A DNA stretch of 9,485 nucleotides. Origin: an uncultured Dietzia sp. GTDB taxonomy: Bacteria > Actinomycetota > Actinomycetes > Mycobacteriales > Mycobacteriaceae. Location: positions 1-9,485 of the forward strand of contig CAMNYG010000034.1 of the NCBI GenBank assembly GCA_946570335.1, read 5' to 3'. Shown here piece by piece: positions 1 to 6,349 of this stretch. Position numbers and translations under genes: made by a program. Every line of letters begins with the position of its first letter. The stretch's first letter is position 1. The notes beneath the pieces are model-generated. The model saw nothing but the letters and a program-made list of their open reading frames with translations. It had not been told where the DNA came from and made no database searches.

Positions 1-32
1 CGGTAGCGTGGGTTCGAATCCCATCGGGGGTA
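1..32 (+). tRNA. tRNA-Glu, 3' part only (cut by window edge)
   Basis: The 32 bases match the last 32 bases of the complete tRNA-Glu(CTC) body at 2494-2525 without a mismatch. They cover the end of the anticodon stem, the variable loop, the T arm (GTGGG, TTCGAAT, CCCAT) and the 3' acceptor strand. The anticodon lies outside the window, so either Glu isoacceptor (CTC or TTC) is possible. Unlike the second copy, no CCA is encoded: the body is followed by CAA. It may be a normal second tRNA-Glu gene or the tRNA-end remnant left by an integration event; the hairpin just downstream favours a real transcribed gene. Confidence 0.85.
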
Positions 33-44
33 CAACGCAGCGGT

Positions 45-68
45 CGCCCGGGGCACATGCTCCGGGCG
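45..68 (+). terminator. Hairpin terminator after the first tRNA-Glu
   Basis: A 10-bp stem (45-54 with 59-68, one G-U pair) closes on the four-base loop ACAT, 12 nt after the tRNA end. A modestly T-rich run (TTCGTTCTTC, 74-83) follows instead of a clean U-tract. It sits between the tRNA (plus) and the end of the MFS gene (minus), so it could stop transcription from both sides. Confidence 0.55.
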
Positions 69-99
69 CCCGGTTCGTTCTTCGCCGCAGTCGGCCGCT

Positions 100-1674
100 C
101 TAGTCGATCGTCTCCTTGAGCGTGTCCTCGCGGAGGAAGACCAGCATCACGGTCGCGACGAGGATCAGCGGCACCACCACGTGGTAGATCGGGACCAGGG
201 CGTCGTTGTACGCACCGACGATCGCGTCGTGTAGCGGTCCGGGCAGCCCGGCGAGGATCTCGGGGCTCATCGAGTTCGCGGCACCGGAACCGTTCGCGAA
301 GCCGGCGGCGACCTCCGCGCCCTCCGGGCCCAGCTCCCGGGCCGCGGCGGGGATGCGCTCACCCATGAGGTCGGCGAGCCGGCTGACGAACACCGTTCCC
401 ACGATCGCGGAGCCCAGCGTGCCGCCGATCTGGCGGAAGAAGTTGTTGGACGCGGTGGCGGTGCCGACCATGGTGATGGGGAACGAGTTCTGCACGATGA
501 GCACCAGCAGTTGCATGCACAGGCCGAGCCCGAACCCGAACACGAACAGGACCACACCGAGGTGCAGGAGTGTGTCCTCGGCGCGCAGGGAGCCGATCAG
601 CCACAGTCCGACGGCCATGACGATCGAGCCGACGACCGGGTACCACTTGTAGCGGCCGGTGCGGCTGACGATGTTGCCCACGACGATCGAGGTGCCCATC
701 ATTCCGGCCATCATCGGGGTCATCATGAGACCGGCGGCGGTGGGGCTGAGTCCGTGGACCATCTGGATGTAGGTGGGCAGGTAGGCGATACAGCCGAACA
801 TCGCGACGCCGATGATGAGGCCGGCTGCGGTCGACAAGGTGAAGTTGCGCTGGCGGAACAGGGTCATGGGGATCAGCGGATCGGCGGAGCGCAGTTCGAC
901 CAGGACGAACGCGAGAGCGCACACGAAGAACAGCGCGCCGAGGGCGAAGATCACCGGGTCGGTCCACTCGTAGCGGTGGCCGCCCCATGAGGAGAGCAGG
1001 ATGAGCGCGGTGGTGCCTGTGGCCATGAGAATCGTTCCGACCCAGTCTGTCCGTCGGCCGGCGCCGCGGCGGGGGAGACGGAGGAAGGCCACCGCCACGA
1101 CCAGGGCGAGGAGGCAGACCGGGAGGTTGAACCACAGCGCCCAACGCCAGCCGGGCCCTTCGGTGAAGAACCCGCCGAGGAGCGGGCCAAGAACGGAGGA
1201 GAGCCCGAAGACGGCGCCCATGATGCCCATGTACCGGCCGCGCTGGCGGGCGGGGACGACGTCCGCGACGATCGCCTGGGACAGGACCATGAGCCCGCCG
1301 CCGCCCAGCCCCTGGATGGCGCGCGCCACGATGAGCAGATTGATGTTCCAGGACAGTGCGCCGAGGAGGGATCCGGCGGAGAACAACAAGATCGCTGTCA
1401 CGAACAGCGGTTTGCGGCCGATCTGGTCACCGAGCTTGCCGTAGACGGGCAGGCCGATGGTCATGGTGAGCAGGTAGACGGTGATGACCCAGCTCATGCG
1501 GTCGACTCCGCCGAGGTCGGCCACGATGGTCGGCAGCGCGGTGGAGAAGATCATCTGTCCGAGGGACACGATGAGCATTCCCAGAAGCAGTGACGTGAAC
1601 ACCAGAGGGACGTTGTGTCCCTGGGCTGCCGACGTTGGTTCCTCCGCTGGCGAGCGGGTGGTGGTTTCGGTCAT
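100..1674 (-). CDS. DHA2-family (14-helix) MFS multidrug efflux transporter
   Basis: This 524-residue protein is the usual size for EmrB/QacA-type proton-coupled drug exporters of the inner membrane. Visible signatures are motif A (GKLGDQIGRK, residues 79-88), the RAIQGLGGGG motif-B region (118-127), motif C (GLSSVLGPLLGG, 157-168), many hydrophobic segments consistent with 14 helices, and the large hydrophilic loop before the last helix (about 432-490) typical of DHA2. The start at 1674 is chosen because its ATG overlaps the TetR stop (ATGA) and has AGGGAG (1681-1686) 6 nt upstream. An in-frame ATG at 1734 would run 63 bp into the TetR gene and add an Arg-rich, non-family N terminus. It is co-transcribed with the TetR gene and presumably repressed by it. 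Family membership is clear; the substrate (drug, dye, lipid or metabolite) cannot be read from sequence. Confidence 0.93.
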   Translation of the reverse strand: MTETTTRSPAEEPTSAAQGHNVPLVFTSLLLGMLIVSLGQMIFSTALPTIVADLGGVDRMSWVITVYLLTMTIGLPVYGKLGDQIGRKPLFVTAILLFSAGSLLGALSWNINLLIVARAIQGLGGGGLMVLSQAIVADVVPARQRGRYMGIMGAVFGLSSVLGPLLGGFFTEGPGWRWALWFNLPVCLLALVVAVAFLRLPRRGAGRRTDWVGTILMATGTTALILLSSWGGHRYEWTDPVIFALGALFFVCALAFVLVELRSADPLIPMTLFRQRNFTLSTAAGLIIGVAMFGCIAYLPTYIQMVHGLSPTAAGLMMTPMMAGMMGTSIVVGNIVSRTGRYKWYPVVGSIVMAVGLWLIGSLRAEDTLLHLGVVLFVFGFGLGLCMQLLVLIVQNSFPITMVGTATASNNFFRQIGGTLGSAIVGTVFVSRLADLMGERIPAAARELGPEGAEVAAGFANGSGAANSMSPEILAGLPGPLHDAIVGAYNDALVPIYHVVVPLILVATVMLVFLREDTLKETID

Positions 1675-2339
1675 GAGGGGCTCCCTGAAGGCGTGGCGAC
1701 GAGAAGTGCGAGCTGGCCGAGGGCGGTCGCGCACTCGTCGCCGAGGTCGGCGAAGGTTGCGGATTCCCGGGTGAGCCAGGTGGACAGTCCGAGGTTCGTG
1801 GAGGCGGCGACCAGCGCCACGCAGGCGCGGGCCTCGGCCTCGACGGGGACACCGGTGAGTCGTCGGAGTGAGGGGTGCTTCTCGAAGTGGTCGGTGAGCG
1901 TGTCCACTAGCCGGAGCTGGAAGCGTGAAGACGCGGTCATCCGTGCCGCCGCGAGATCAGGGTGGTCGCAGAAAATCGACCTACGGCGCTGCAGGAGGAC
2001 CGCGGTCTGGGCGTCGTCTGCGGTGCGGGCATCGGCGAACGCTGAGAGGAACAGGGCGAGCAGCGCCCGTGGGACGTCGGGGTCGGCGCGGTCGAGGAAC
2101 TCGGCGCGTGCGTCCGCGGGGACGTCCTCGGGGGTCGTACCGATCACCGCCGCCTCCTTGGAGGCGACGTAGTTGAAGAAGGTGCGCTTGGACACCTCGG
2201 CCTCGGCGCAGATCTGGTCGACGGTGACCTCGTCGTAGCCGTGCTCGAGCACGAGCGCTGTGGCGGCGTACTCGATGGCAACCATCGTGGCTCGCCGTTT
2301 ACGTTCTCGGAGCGGCTCGGCGTCGGGCAGTGATGTCAT
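1671..2339 (-). CDS. TetR-family transcriptional repressor of the efflux cassette
   Basis: The 222-residue product has the normal TetR layout: an N-terminal basic stretch (RERKRRATM, residues 11-19), a helix-turn-helix at about 38-65 (DQICAEAEVSKRTFFNYV within it, followed by the typical SKEAAV), then a diverged all-helical ligand-binding domain. The start at 2339 leaves about 10 residues before the first DNA-binding helix, which is normal, though no Shine-Dalgarno sequence is evident. Its stop overlaps the start of the MFS gene by 4 bp, so translation is probably coupled. By analogy with other TetR/MFS pairs it should bind the repeats just upstream (2364-2389) and release them when it binds an exporter substrate. 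That role is inference from context; family membership is clear from the sequence. Confidence 0.92.
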   Translation of the reverse strand: MTSLPDAEPLRERKRRATMVAIEYAATALVLEHGYDEVTVDQICAEAEVSKRTFFNYVASKEAAVIGTTPEDVPADARAEFLDRADPDVPRALLALFLSAFADARTADDAQTAVLLQRRRSIFCDHPDLAAARMTASSRFQLRLVDTLTDHFEKHPSLRRLTGVPVEAEARACVALVAASTNLGLSTWLTRESATFADLGDECATALGQLALLVATPSGSPS

Positions 2340-2363
2340 GCGGGAAGACTAGCCGAAAAAGTA

Positions 2364-2400
2364 CACCGAGTGCATAGTTGCACCGAGTGAATTCTGTCGC
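2364..2400 (-). promoter_or_regulatory. Candidate promoter and operator of the TetR-MFS operon
   Basis: Two copies of the 9-mer CACCGAGTG (plus strand, 2364-2372 and 2381-2389) repeat with a 17-bp period. Between and partly over them is an inverted repeat, GTGCA-TAGT-TGCAC (2370-2383). On the minus strand TATGCA (2376-2371) could be a -10 box, with GCGACA (2400-2395) as a -35 box 18 bp upstream. Transcription would then begin near 2364, about 25 nt before the TetR start. A repressor on these repeats would cover the promoter. The repeats are plain in the sequence; promoter and operator roles are inferred. Confidence 0.45.
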
Positions 2401-2409
2401 CTGGCCGAT

Positions 2410-2439
2410 TTGTCATGCTGCGCCGGGTCTGCCTATAGT
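2410..2439 (+). promoter_or_regulatory. Promoter of tRNA-Glu(CTC)
   Basis: TTGTCA (2410-2415) and TATAGT (2434-2439) are good -35 and -10 boxes separated by 18 bp. The tRNA begins 14 nt after the -10 box, so the predicted transcript has only a short 5' leader. The promoter points away from the TetR promoter 10 bp upstream. Confidence 0.65.
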
Positions 2440-2452
2440 TGACGAGCATCAC

Positions 2453-2528
2453 GCCCCCGTCGTCTAGTGGCCTAGGACGCCGCCCTCTCACGGCGGTAGC
2501 GTGGGTTCGAATCCCATCGGGGGTACCA
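2453..2528 (+). tRNA. tRNA-Glu (anticodon CTC), CCA encoded
   Basis: The body (2453-2525, 73 nt) folds as a cloverleaf: acceptor GCCCCCG with CGGGGGT (first pair G-U), anticodon stem CCGCC/GGCGG (2480-2484, 2492-2496) with loop CTCTCAC giving anticodon CTC (2487-2489), and T arm GTGGG/CCCAT around TTCGAAT. The 3' CCA is encoded at 2526-2528. It decodes GAG. A tRNA-Glu next to ltbR-leuCD fits the conserved actinobacterial order. Its last 32 bases are repeated exactly at 1-32. Confidence 0.96.
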
Positions 2529-2533
2529 GGGAG

Positions 2534-2569
2534 ATGTCCCGGTTCATCGAGGTCGATGAACCGGGACAT
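2534..2569 (+). terminator. Perfect 16-bp hairpin after tRNA-Glu, probable terminator
   Basis: ATGTCCCGGTTCATCG (2534-2549) pairs without mismatch with 2554-2569 around the loop AGGT, five bases after the encoded CCA. TCTGCATTTGT follows, which is only partly T-rich. The position fits a tRNA terminator. The length and perfection of the stem are more than a terminator needs, so a dispersed palindromic repeat is an alternative. Confidence 0.6.
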
Positions 2570-2772
2570 TCTGCATTTGTCGATCGATAGAACCTGAGGA
2601 TGTCGTTCACCCCTTCCGGTCGACAACCAATGTCGTGGCCTGCCGAGCGCGGGGCCGGATGGTGGCCCGGTGAGGTCGGACCAGCACGCGTCGCGGCACC
2701 CGACGTGTGAGTCCAGCAGTGCGTTCCGGCATTGGTGAGCGTGCCGGGGTAAGCGCGGGCGCGCTCGTCGCA

Positions 2773-2798
2773 GGCGTCCTGCCGGGGGCGTGGACGCC
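2773..2798 (-). terminator. Weak candidate terminator hairpin after ltbR
   Basis: GGCGTCC (2773-2779) and GGACGCC (2792-2798) form a 7-bp stem with a 12-nt GC-rich loop, beginning 4 nt after the ltbR stop. There is no U-tract. A second, smaller inverted repeat (CCGGCA 2726-2731, TGCCGG 2742-2747) lies further downstream. In the rest of 2570-2725 I find no gene, RNA or repeat that I can support. Confidence 0.3.
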
Positions 2799-2802
2799 GG
2801 GG

Positions 2803-3504
2803 TCAGAGTCGCTTGTGGATGGCGTCGGCAGCGGCGAGGAGATCGGCGGCCCATCGGACCCCCGGCCGCCGGCCGATGCGGTCCACGGGGCCGGAGACGG
2901 ATATCGCCGCCACGACGTTGCCCACGGAATCGCGGATCGGTGCGGAGATGGACGCGACGCCGGGCTCTCGCTCGGCCACTGATTGGGCCCAGCCCCGGCG
3001 GCGGATCTCGGCCAACTGGCGTTCGGTGTAGGTCGCGTCGACGAGGAGCGCGCGCTGGGTTGCCGCATCCGCCCATGCCGCCAGAACCTTGGCGCCCGAG
3101 CCGCGACTCATGGGGAGTACCGCCCCTACCGGCACCGTGTCCCGCAGGCCGGTGAGGGGTTCGGCAGAGGCCACGCACACGCGGCGATCGGCGTCCCGCC
3201 GGTACACCTGAACACTCTCGTCCGTCACCTCGCGCAGGCGGGGGAGGACTGAGGCGGCGGCCTCGGCGAGGGTGTCCGGGACACCCGCCGCGAGCTTGGC
3301 CAGCCCGGGGCCGAGGCTCCAGACGCCGGCATGGTCCCGGGCGAGTAATTGGTGTGTCTCCAGGCCTACCGCGAGCCGGTGGGCGGTCGCCCGGGGTAGT
3401 CCGGTGCGCTCGCAGAGGTCCGACAACACACACGGTTGCTCCGCCACGGCATGGAGCACCGTCATTGCTTTGTCGAGGACCCCGATCCCGCTATACTGTC
3501 TCAC
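2803..3504 (-). CDS. ltbR: LtbR, IclR-family regulator of leucine biosynthesis
   Basis: The 233-residue protein has an N-terminal winged helix-turn-helix of the IclR type (about residues 5-65, recognition region [18 protein letters not shown]) and a C-terminal effector-binding domain (about 70-233, with the typical [18 protein letters not shown] stretch). The GTG at 3504 is chosen because the family usually starts with [12 protein letters not shown]; the upstream ATG at 3540 would add 12 residues and run through the promoter. A -10-like TATAGT ends 6 nt before this GTG, which suggests a leaderless mRNA. In Corynebacterium glutamicum LtbR represses leuB, leuCD and tryptophan genes. Divergence from leuC here supports the same role, probably with autorepression. 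The effector cannot be read from sequence. Confidence 0.92.
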   Translation of the reverse strand: MRQYSGIGVLDKAMTVLHAVAEQPCVLSDLCERTGLPRATAHRLAVGLETHQLLARDHAGVWSLGPGLAKLAAGVPDTLAEAAASVLPRLREVTDESVQVYRRDADRRVCVASAEPLTGLRDTVPVGAVLPMSRGSGAKVLAAWADAATQRALLVDATYTERQLAEIRRRGWAQSVAEREPGVASISAPIRDSVGNVVAAISVSGPVDRIGRRPGVRWAADLLAAADAIHKRL

Positions 3505-3516
3505 AGTTCGACTATA
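3470..3516. promoter_or_regulatory. Divergent ltbR/leuC promoter region with LtbR operator candidate
   Basis: For leuC (plus), TTGTCG (3470-3475) and TATACT (3492-3497) are spaced 16 bp. For ltbR (minus), TATAGT lies at 3516-3511, 6 nt from the GTG start. Between the two -10 boxes is the inverted repeat ACTGT-CTC-ACAGT (3495-3507), which covers the end of the leuC -10 box and the presumed ltbR transcription start. Outer CTATA (3491-3495) and TATAG (3513-3517) extend the symmetry loosely. A dimeric repressor bound here could shut off both promoters. Positions are read directly; binding by LtbR is inferred from context. Confidence 0.5.
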
Positions 3517-3575
3517 GCGTCCTACATGGTGAGAATCCATCGTTGACTCGCCGAGGATGTGGACTTGGAGGCGTG

Positions 3576-5039
3576 ATGAGCGAGACGGTGCCCGGCGGGC
3601 GGCCGCGGACCCTGGCCGAGAAGGTCTGGGATGACCACGTGGTCGTCAGGGGAGAGGGCGAGGGCGAGGCCAGGCGGCCCGACCTCATCTTCATCGACCT
3701 GCACCTCATTCACGAGGTGACGAGCCCGCAGGCGTTCGACGGTCTGCGCATGGCCGGTCGGCAGCTCCGCCGCCCCGATCTGACGCTGGCGACCGAGGAC
3801 CACAACGTGCCCACCGACATCGTCGGCGGTGCGGTCAACCTCATCTCCGACCAGACCTCGCGCACGCAGATCGAGACCCTGCGTCGCAACTGTGAGGAGT
3901 TCGGTGTGCGCCTCTACCCGATGGGCGACATCGAGCAGGGCATCGTCCATGTGGTGGGGCCGCAGCTCGGCCTCACGCAGCCTGGGATGACCGTCGTCTG
4001 CGGCGACTCGCACACGTCCACGCACGGTGCGTTCGGCTCGATCGCCATGGGTATCGGCACCTCGGAGGTGGAGCACGTCATGGCCACCCAGACGCTGTCG
4101 CTGCGCCCGTTCAAGACCATGGCGGTCACGGTCACCGGCGAGCTCCAGCCCGGAGTCACCGCCAAGGACCTGATCCTCGCGGTGATCGCCCAGATCGGGA
4201 CCGGCGGCGGTCAGGGGCACATCATCGAGTACCGGGGCGAGGCCATCTCCAAGCTCTCGATGGAGGCCCGGATGACCGTCTGCAACATGAGCATCGAGGC
4301 GGGAGCCCGCGCCGGGATGATCGCCCCGGACCAGACCACGTTCGACTATCTCGAGGGCCGACCGCACGCTCCCGTCGGCGCCGAGTGGGACGCTGCCGTC
4401 GAGTACTGGCGCAGCCTGCGGACCGACGACGACGCGGTGTTCGACACGGAGGTCGTGATCGACGGATCCGCACTGACGCCGTTCGTCACCTGGGGTACCA
4501 ACCCCGGCCAGGGCGTGCCACTGGGGGCGCACGTGCCGGACCCGGAGTCGTTCACCGACGAGTCCGAGCGGATCGCCGCCGAGAGCGCGCTGGAGTACAT
4601 GGATCTTCGGGCCGGCACCCCGATACGGGAGGTGCCCGTCGACGTGGTGTTCGTCGGGTCCTGCACCAATGGGCGGATCGAGGATCTGCGCGAGGTGGCC
4701 GAGGTCGTCGAAGGCCGTAAGGTCGCCGACGACGTCCGTGTGCTGATCGTCCCCGGTTCGATGCGGGTGCGCGAGCAGGCCGAGGCCGAGGGGCTGGACC
4801 AGATCTTCACCGAGTTCGGCGCCGAGTGGCGTCAGCCGGGTTGCTCGATGTGTCTGGGGATGAACCCCGATTCGCTCGAACCCGGGCAGCGGTGCGCATC
4901 GACCTCCAACCGCAACTTCGAGGGACGCCAGGGCAAGGGGGCGCGCACCCACCTGGTCAGCCCGTCCGTCGCCGCCGCCACCGCCGTGCTCGGACGCTTC
5001 GCCTCTCCCGCCGACCTCGAGCCCACGAAGGGGGCCTGA
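3576..5039 (+). CDS. leuC: 3-isopropylmalate dehydratase, large subunit
   Basis: LeuC with LeuD isomerises 2-isopropylmalate to 3-isopropylmalate in leucine synthesis, in the cytoplasm, using a [4Fe-4S] cluster. The 487-residue protein carries the aconitase-family signatures: EDHNVPT (74-80), [12 protein letters not shown] (143-154), the three cluster cysteines C363 (in GSCTNGR), C423 and C426 (in [10 protein letters not shown]), and [10 protein letters not shown] (444-453). It is near the usual length of about 470. The ATG at 3576 follows GGAGG (3567-3571) by 4 nt and leaves a short, variable N terminus; the reading frame stays open upstream into ltbR but without conserved sequence. It is the first gene of a leuC-leuD operon, with a predicted leader of about 70 nt from the promoter at 3470-3497. 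I see no leucine-rich leader peptide in that stretch. Confidence 0.97.
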   Translation: MSETVPGGRPRTLAEKVWDDHVVVRGEGEGEARRPDLIFIDLHLIHEVTSPQAFDGLRMAGRQLRRPDLTLATEDHNVPTDIVGGAVNLISDQTSRTQIETLRRNCEEFGVRLYPMGDIEQGIVHVVGPQLGLTQPGMTVVCGDSHTSTHGAFGSIAMGIGTSEVEHVMATQTLSLRPFKTMAVTVTGELQPGVTAKDLILAVIAQIGTGGGQGHIIEYRGEAISKLSMEARMTVCNMSIEAGARAGMIAPDQTTFDYLEGRPHAPVGAEWDAAVEYWRSLRTDDDAVFDTEVVIDGSALTPFVTWGTNPGQGVPLGAHVPDPESFTDESERIAAESALEYMDLRAGTPIREVPVDVVFVGSCTNGRIEDLREVAEVVEGRKVADDVRVLIVPGSMRVREQAEAEGLDQIFTEFGAEWRQPGCSMCLGMNPDSLEPGQRCASTSNRNFEGRQGKGARTHLVSPSVAAATAVLGRFASPADLEPTKGA

Positions 5040-5045
5040 CACCTG

Positions 5046-5642
5046 ATGGAGCCGATCACCACTCATACCGGCATCGGTGCCCCGCTGCGCCGCTCCAATG
5101 TCGACACCGACCAGATAATCCCCGCCGTCTACCTCAAACGCGTCACCCGCACGGGCTTCGAGGACGGACTGTTCGCCTCCTGGCGAGCGAACGAGACCGA
5201 CTTCGTGCTCAACCGCGAACCCTATGACAAGGCAACCGTCCTGGTCGCCGGGCCGGACTTCGGTACCGGCTCGTCCCGCGAGCACGCGGTGTGGGCGCTC
5301 ATGGATTTCGGGTTCCGCGTGGTCATCTCCTCGCGCTTCGCCGACATCTTCCGCGGCAACTCCGGCAAGTCCGGGCTGGTGGCCGCCGAGGTGGAGCAGG
5401 AGAACGTCGAGCTGCTCTGGAAGGTCATGGACGCCCAGCCCGGCATCGAGCTCACCGTCGATCTGGTGGCGCGGACCGTCACCGCCGGCGACGTGACCGT
5501 CCCGTTCGACATCGACGACTACACGCGCTGGCGCCTCATGGAGGGACTCGACGACATAGGGCTCACCCTCCGCCAGGCCGACCTCATCGAAGACTATGAG
5601 GGCCGGCGACCGTCGTTCAAGCCGGTCACGACCCCGCGGTGA
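5046..5642 (+). CDS. leuD: 3-isopropylmalate dehydratase, small subunit
   Basis: The 198-residue LeuD is the swivelling substrate-binding subunit that completes the isopropylmalate isomerase with LeuC. Characteristic segments are [15 protein letters not shown] (18-32), the substrate-loop motif [13 protein letters not shown] (69-81), and [10 protein letters not shown] (102-111). Length is normal for bacterial LeuD. The ATG lies 6 nt after the leuC stop, with AAGGGGG (5028-5034) inside the leuC end as a ribosome site, so the two genes are surely one transcript and give matched subunit amounts. No strong terminator is visible after the stop. Transcription could therefore continue into hupB, although hupB seems to have its own promoter. 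Confidence 0.97.
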   Translation: MEPITTHTGIGAPLRRSNVDTDQIIPAVYLKRVTRTGFEDGLFASWRANETDFVLNREPYDKATVLVAGPDFGTGSSREHAVWALMDFGFRVVISSRFADIFRGNSGKSGLVAAEVEQENVELLWKVMDAQPGIELTVDLVARTVTAGDVTVPFDIDDYTRWRLMEGLDDIGLTLRQADLIEDYEGRRPSFKPVTTPR

Positions 5643-5718
5643 GCCGTTGACTCGGGTCGCCGGGTTCCCCCTCCGGGGCAGAAGTTGACACCATTTCGGA
5701 CTGCCGTCCGGTAGTAGC

Positions 5719-5747
5719 TTCAAATTCCTTCATTGTGTGAGTATGCT
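5719..5747 (+). promoter_or_regulatory. Candidate hupB promoter
   Basis: TTCAAA (5719-5724) and TATGCT (5742-5747) are spaced 17 bp and would start a leader of roughly 55 nt before hupB. A consensus -35 TTGACA also occurs at 5685-5690, but no good -10 box lies 16-18 bp after it. Other than these, the 166-bp leuD-hupB gap holds nothing that I recognise. Confidence 0.35.
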
Positions 5748-5808
5748 TATCTTGACTGGGTGCGGATACGTGCCGCTGCAGTGATACTCATTCAAAGGGG
5801 GCCCGCAG

Positions 5809-6189
5809 GTGAACAAGGCCGATCTGATCGATGAACTGGCCAGACGGATGGGCGGTGACCACCAGCTGGCCACCGAGGCGCTGGAGAACACTCTCGACAT
5901 CATCGTTCGAACCGTCGCCTCCGGTGAGTCGATCACCATCATGGGCTTCGGGATCTTCGAGAAGAAGGCTCGAGCGGCCCGCGTCGCACGCAACCCGCAC
6001 ACGGGGGAGTCGATTCCTGTGCCGCCCACGTACTCACCGGTGTTCCGTCCCGGTCAGTATTTCAAGGGGGTCATCCAGGGCACCGAGCCGCTGCCCGAGG
6101 GACGGCTGGCGGCCAAGCGATCGAGCTCGCACCAGTCTTTCGGGGGACTGCGCAAGAACGGTGTCGATCAGCGCGACAAGGTCGGTTGA
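5809..6189 (+). CDS. hupB: Nucleoid-associated protein HU, short-tailed
   Basis: HU binds and bends DNA without strict sequence specificity and compacts the nucleoid. Residues 1-90 are a full HU fold: MNKADLIDELARRM start, GFGIFEKKARAARVARNP (46-63) leading into the DNA-clasping arm, and FRPGQYFKGVI (79-89). The GTG start has AAAGGGGG (5794-5801) 7 nt upstream and gives the family-typical first residues. Actinobacterial HupB/Hlp, as at this locus in mycobacteria, normally carries a long Lys/Ala-rich (PAKKA-like) tail and exceeds 200 residues. This one stops at 126, with a tail that is only moderately basic (AAKRSSSHQSFGG and beyond). No Lys/Ala-rich coding follows in any plus-strand frame after the stop, so a simple frameshift is unlikely. 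Position after leuCD supports orthology to hupB. Confidence 0.93.
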   Translation: MNKADLIDELARRMGGDHQLATEALENTLDIIVRTVASGESITIMGFGIFEKKARAARVARNPHTGESIPVPPTYSPVFRPGQYFKGVIQGTEPLPEGRLAAKRSSSHQSFGGLRKNGVDQRDKVG

Positions 6190-6213
6190 CCGGGACAGGC
6201 GGAGGCCGACGAC

Positions 6214-6273
6214 CGTAGGACACGAGGGGTGTCACCCCGGCTATGCCCGGAGTGACACCCCTCGTGTCCTGCG
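6214..6273. terminator. Long near-perfect hairpin, bidirectional terminator between hupB and mutT1
   Basis: A 19-bp uninterrupted stem (6217-6235 with 6252-6270; core ACACGAGGGGTGTCAC) is extended outward by a G-U pair and two more pairs. Inward, after one C/A mismatch, four G-C pairs close on the loop CTATGC (6241-6246). It lies 24 nt after the hupB stop and about 77 nt after the mutT1 stop, between convergent genes, and is symmetric enough to work from either side. No U-tract is present on either side. Confidence 0.7.
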
Positions 6274-6349
6274 TGCAATGGTCCGACCGGCGGTGGCCGC
6301 GAATGCCGGTCAGCCCGTCGGCAGGACGGTCGCGTGGTCGCTCGAGGGA

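Noticed and set aside
2707..2982. Possible small plus-strand protein (91 codons) between tRNA-Glu and ltbR
   Set aside because: Two thirds of it is antisense to ltbR, it lacks a good ribosome site, and it has no recognisable feature.
2336..3433. Minus-strand open frame of 365 codons covering ltbR in another frame, the tRNA and the hairpin
   Set aside because: It reads through the tRNA-Glu gene, giving the familiar false tRNA-derived peptide GIRTHATAVRG, and is Arg/Pro-rich. Not a gene.
3525..3545. Six-codon upstream reading frame MVRIHR in the leuC leader, considered as an attenuation peptide
   Set aside because: It contains no leucine codon and no ribosome site, and I see no alternative terminator/antiterminator stems before leuC.
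5685..5690. Consensus -35 TTGACA upstream of hupB
   Set aside because: No plausible -10 hexamer lies 16-18 bp downstream (the region reads CCGGTAGTAG), so it was not called as a promoter on its own.
3522..5723. Minus-strand open frame of 733 codons opposite leuC-leuD
   Set aside because: It is the mirror of two fully motif-supported genes. Its translation is rich in Asp/Gly/His/Arg without any recognisable domain, as expected for the complement of high-GC codons.
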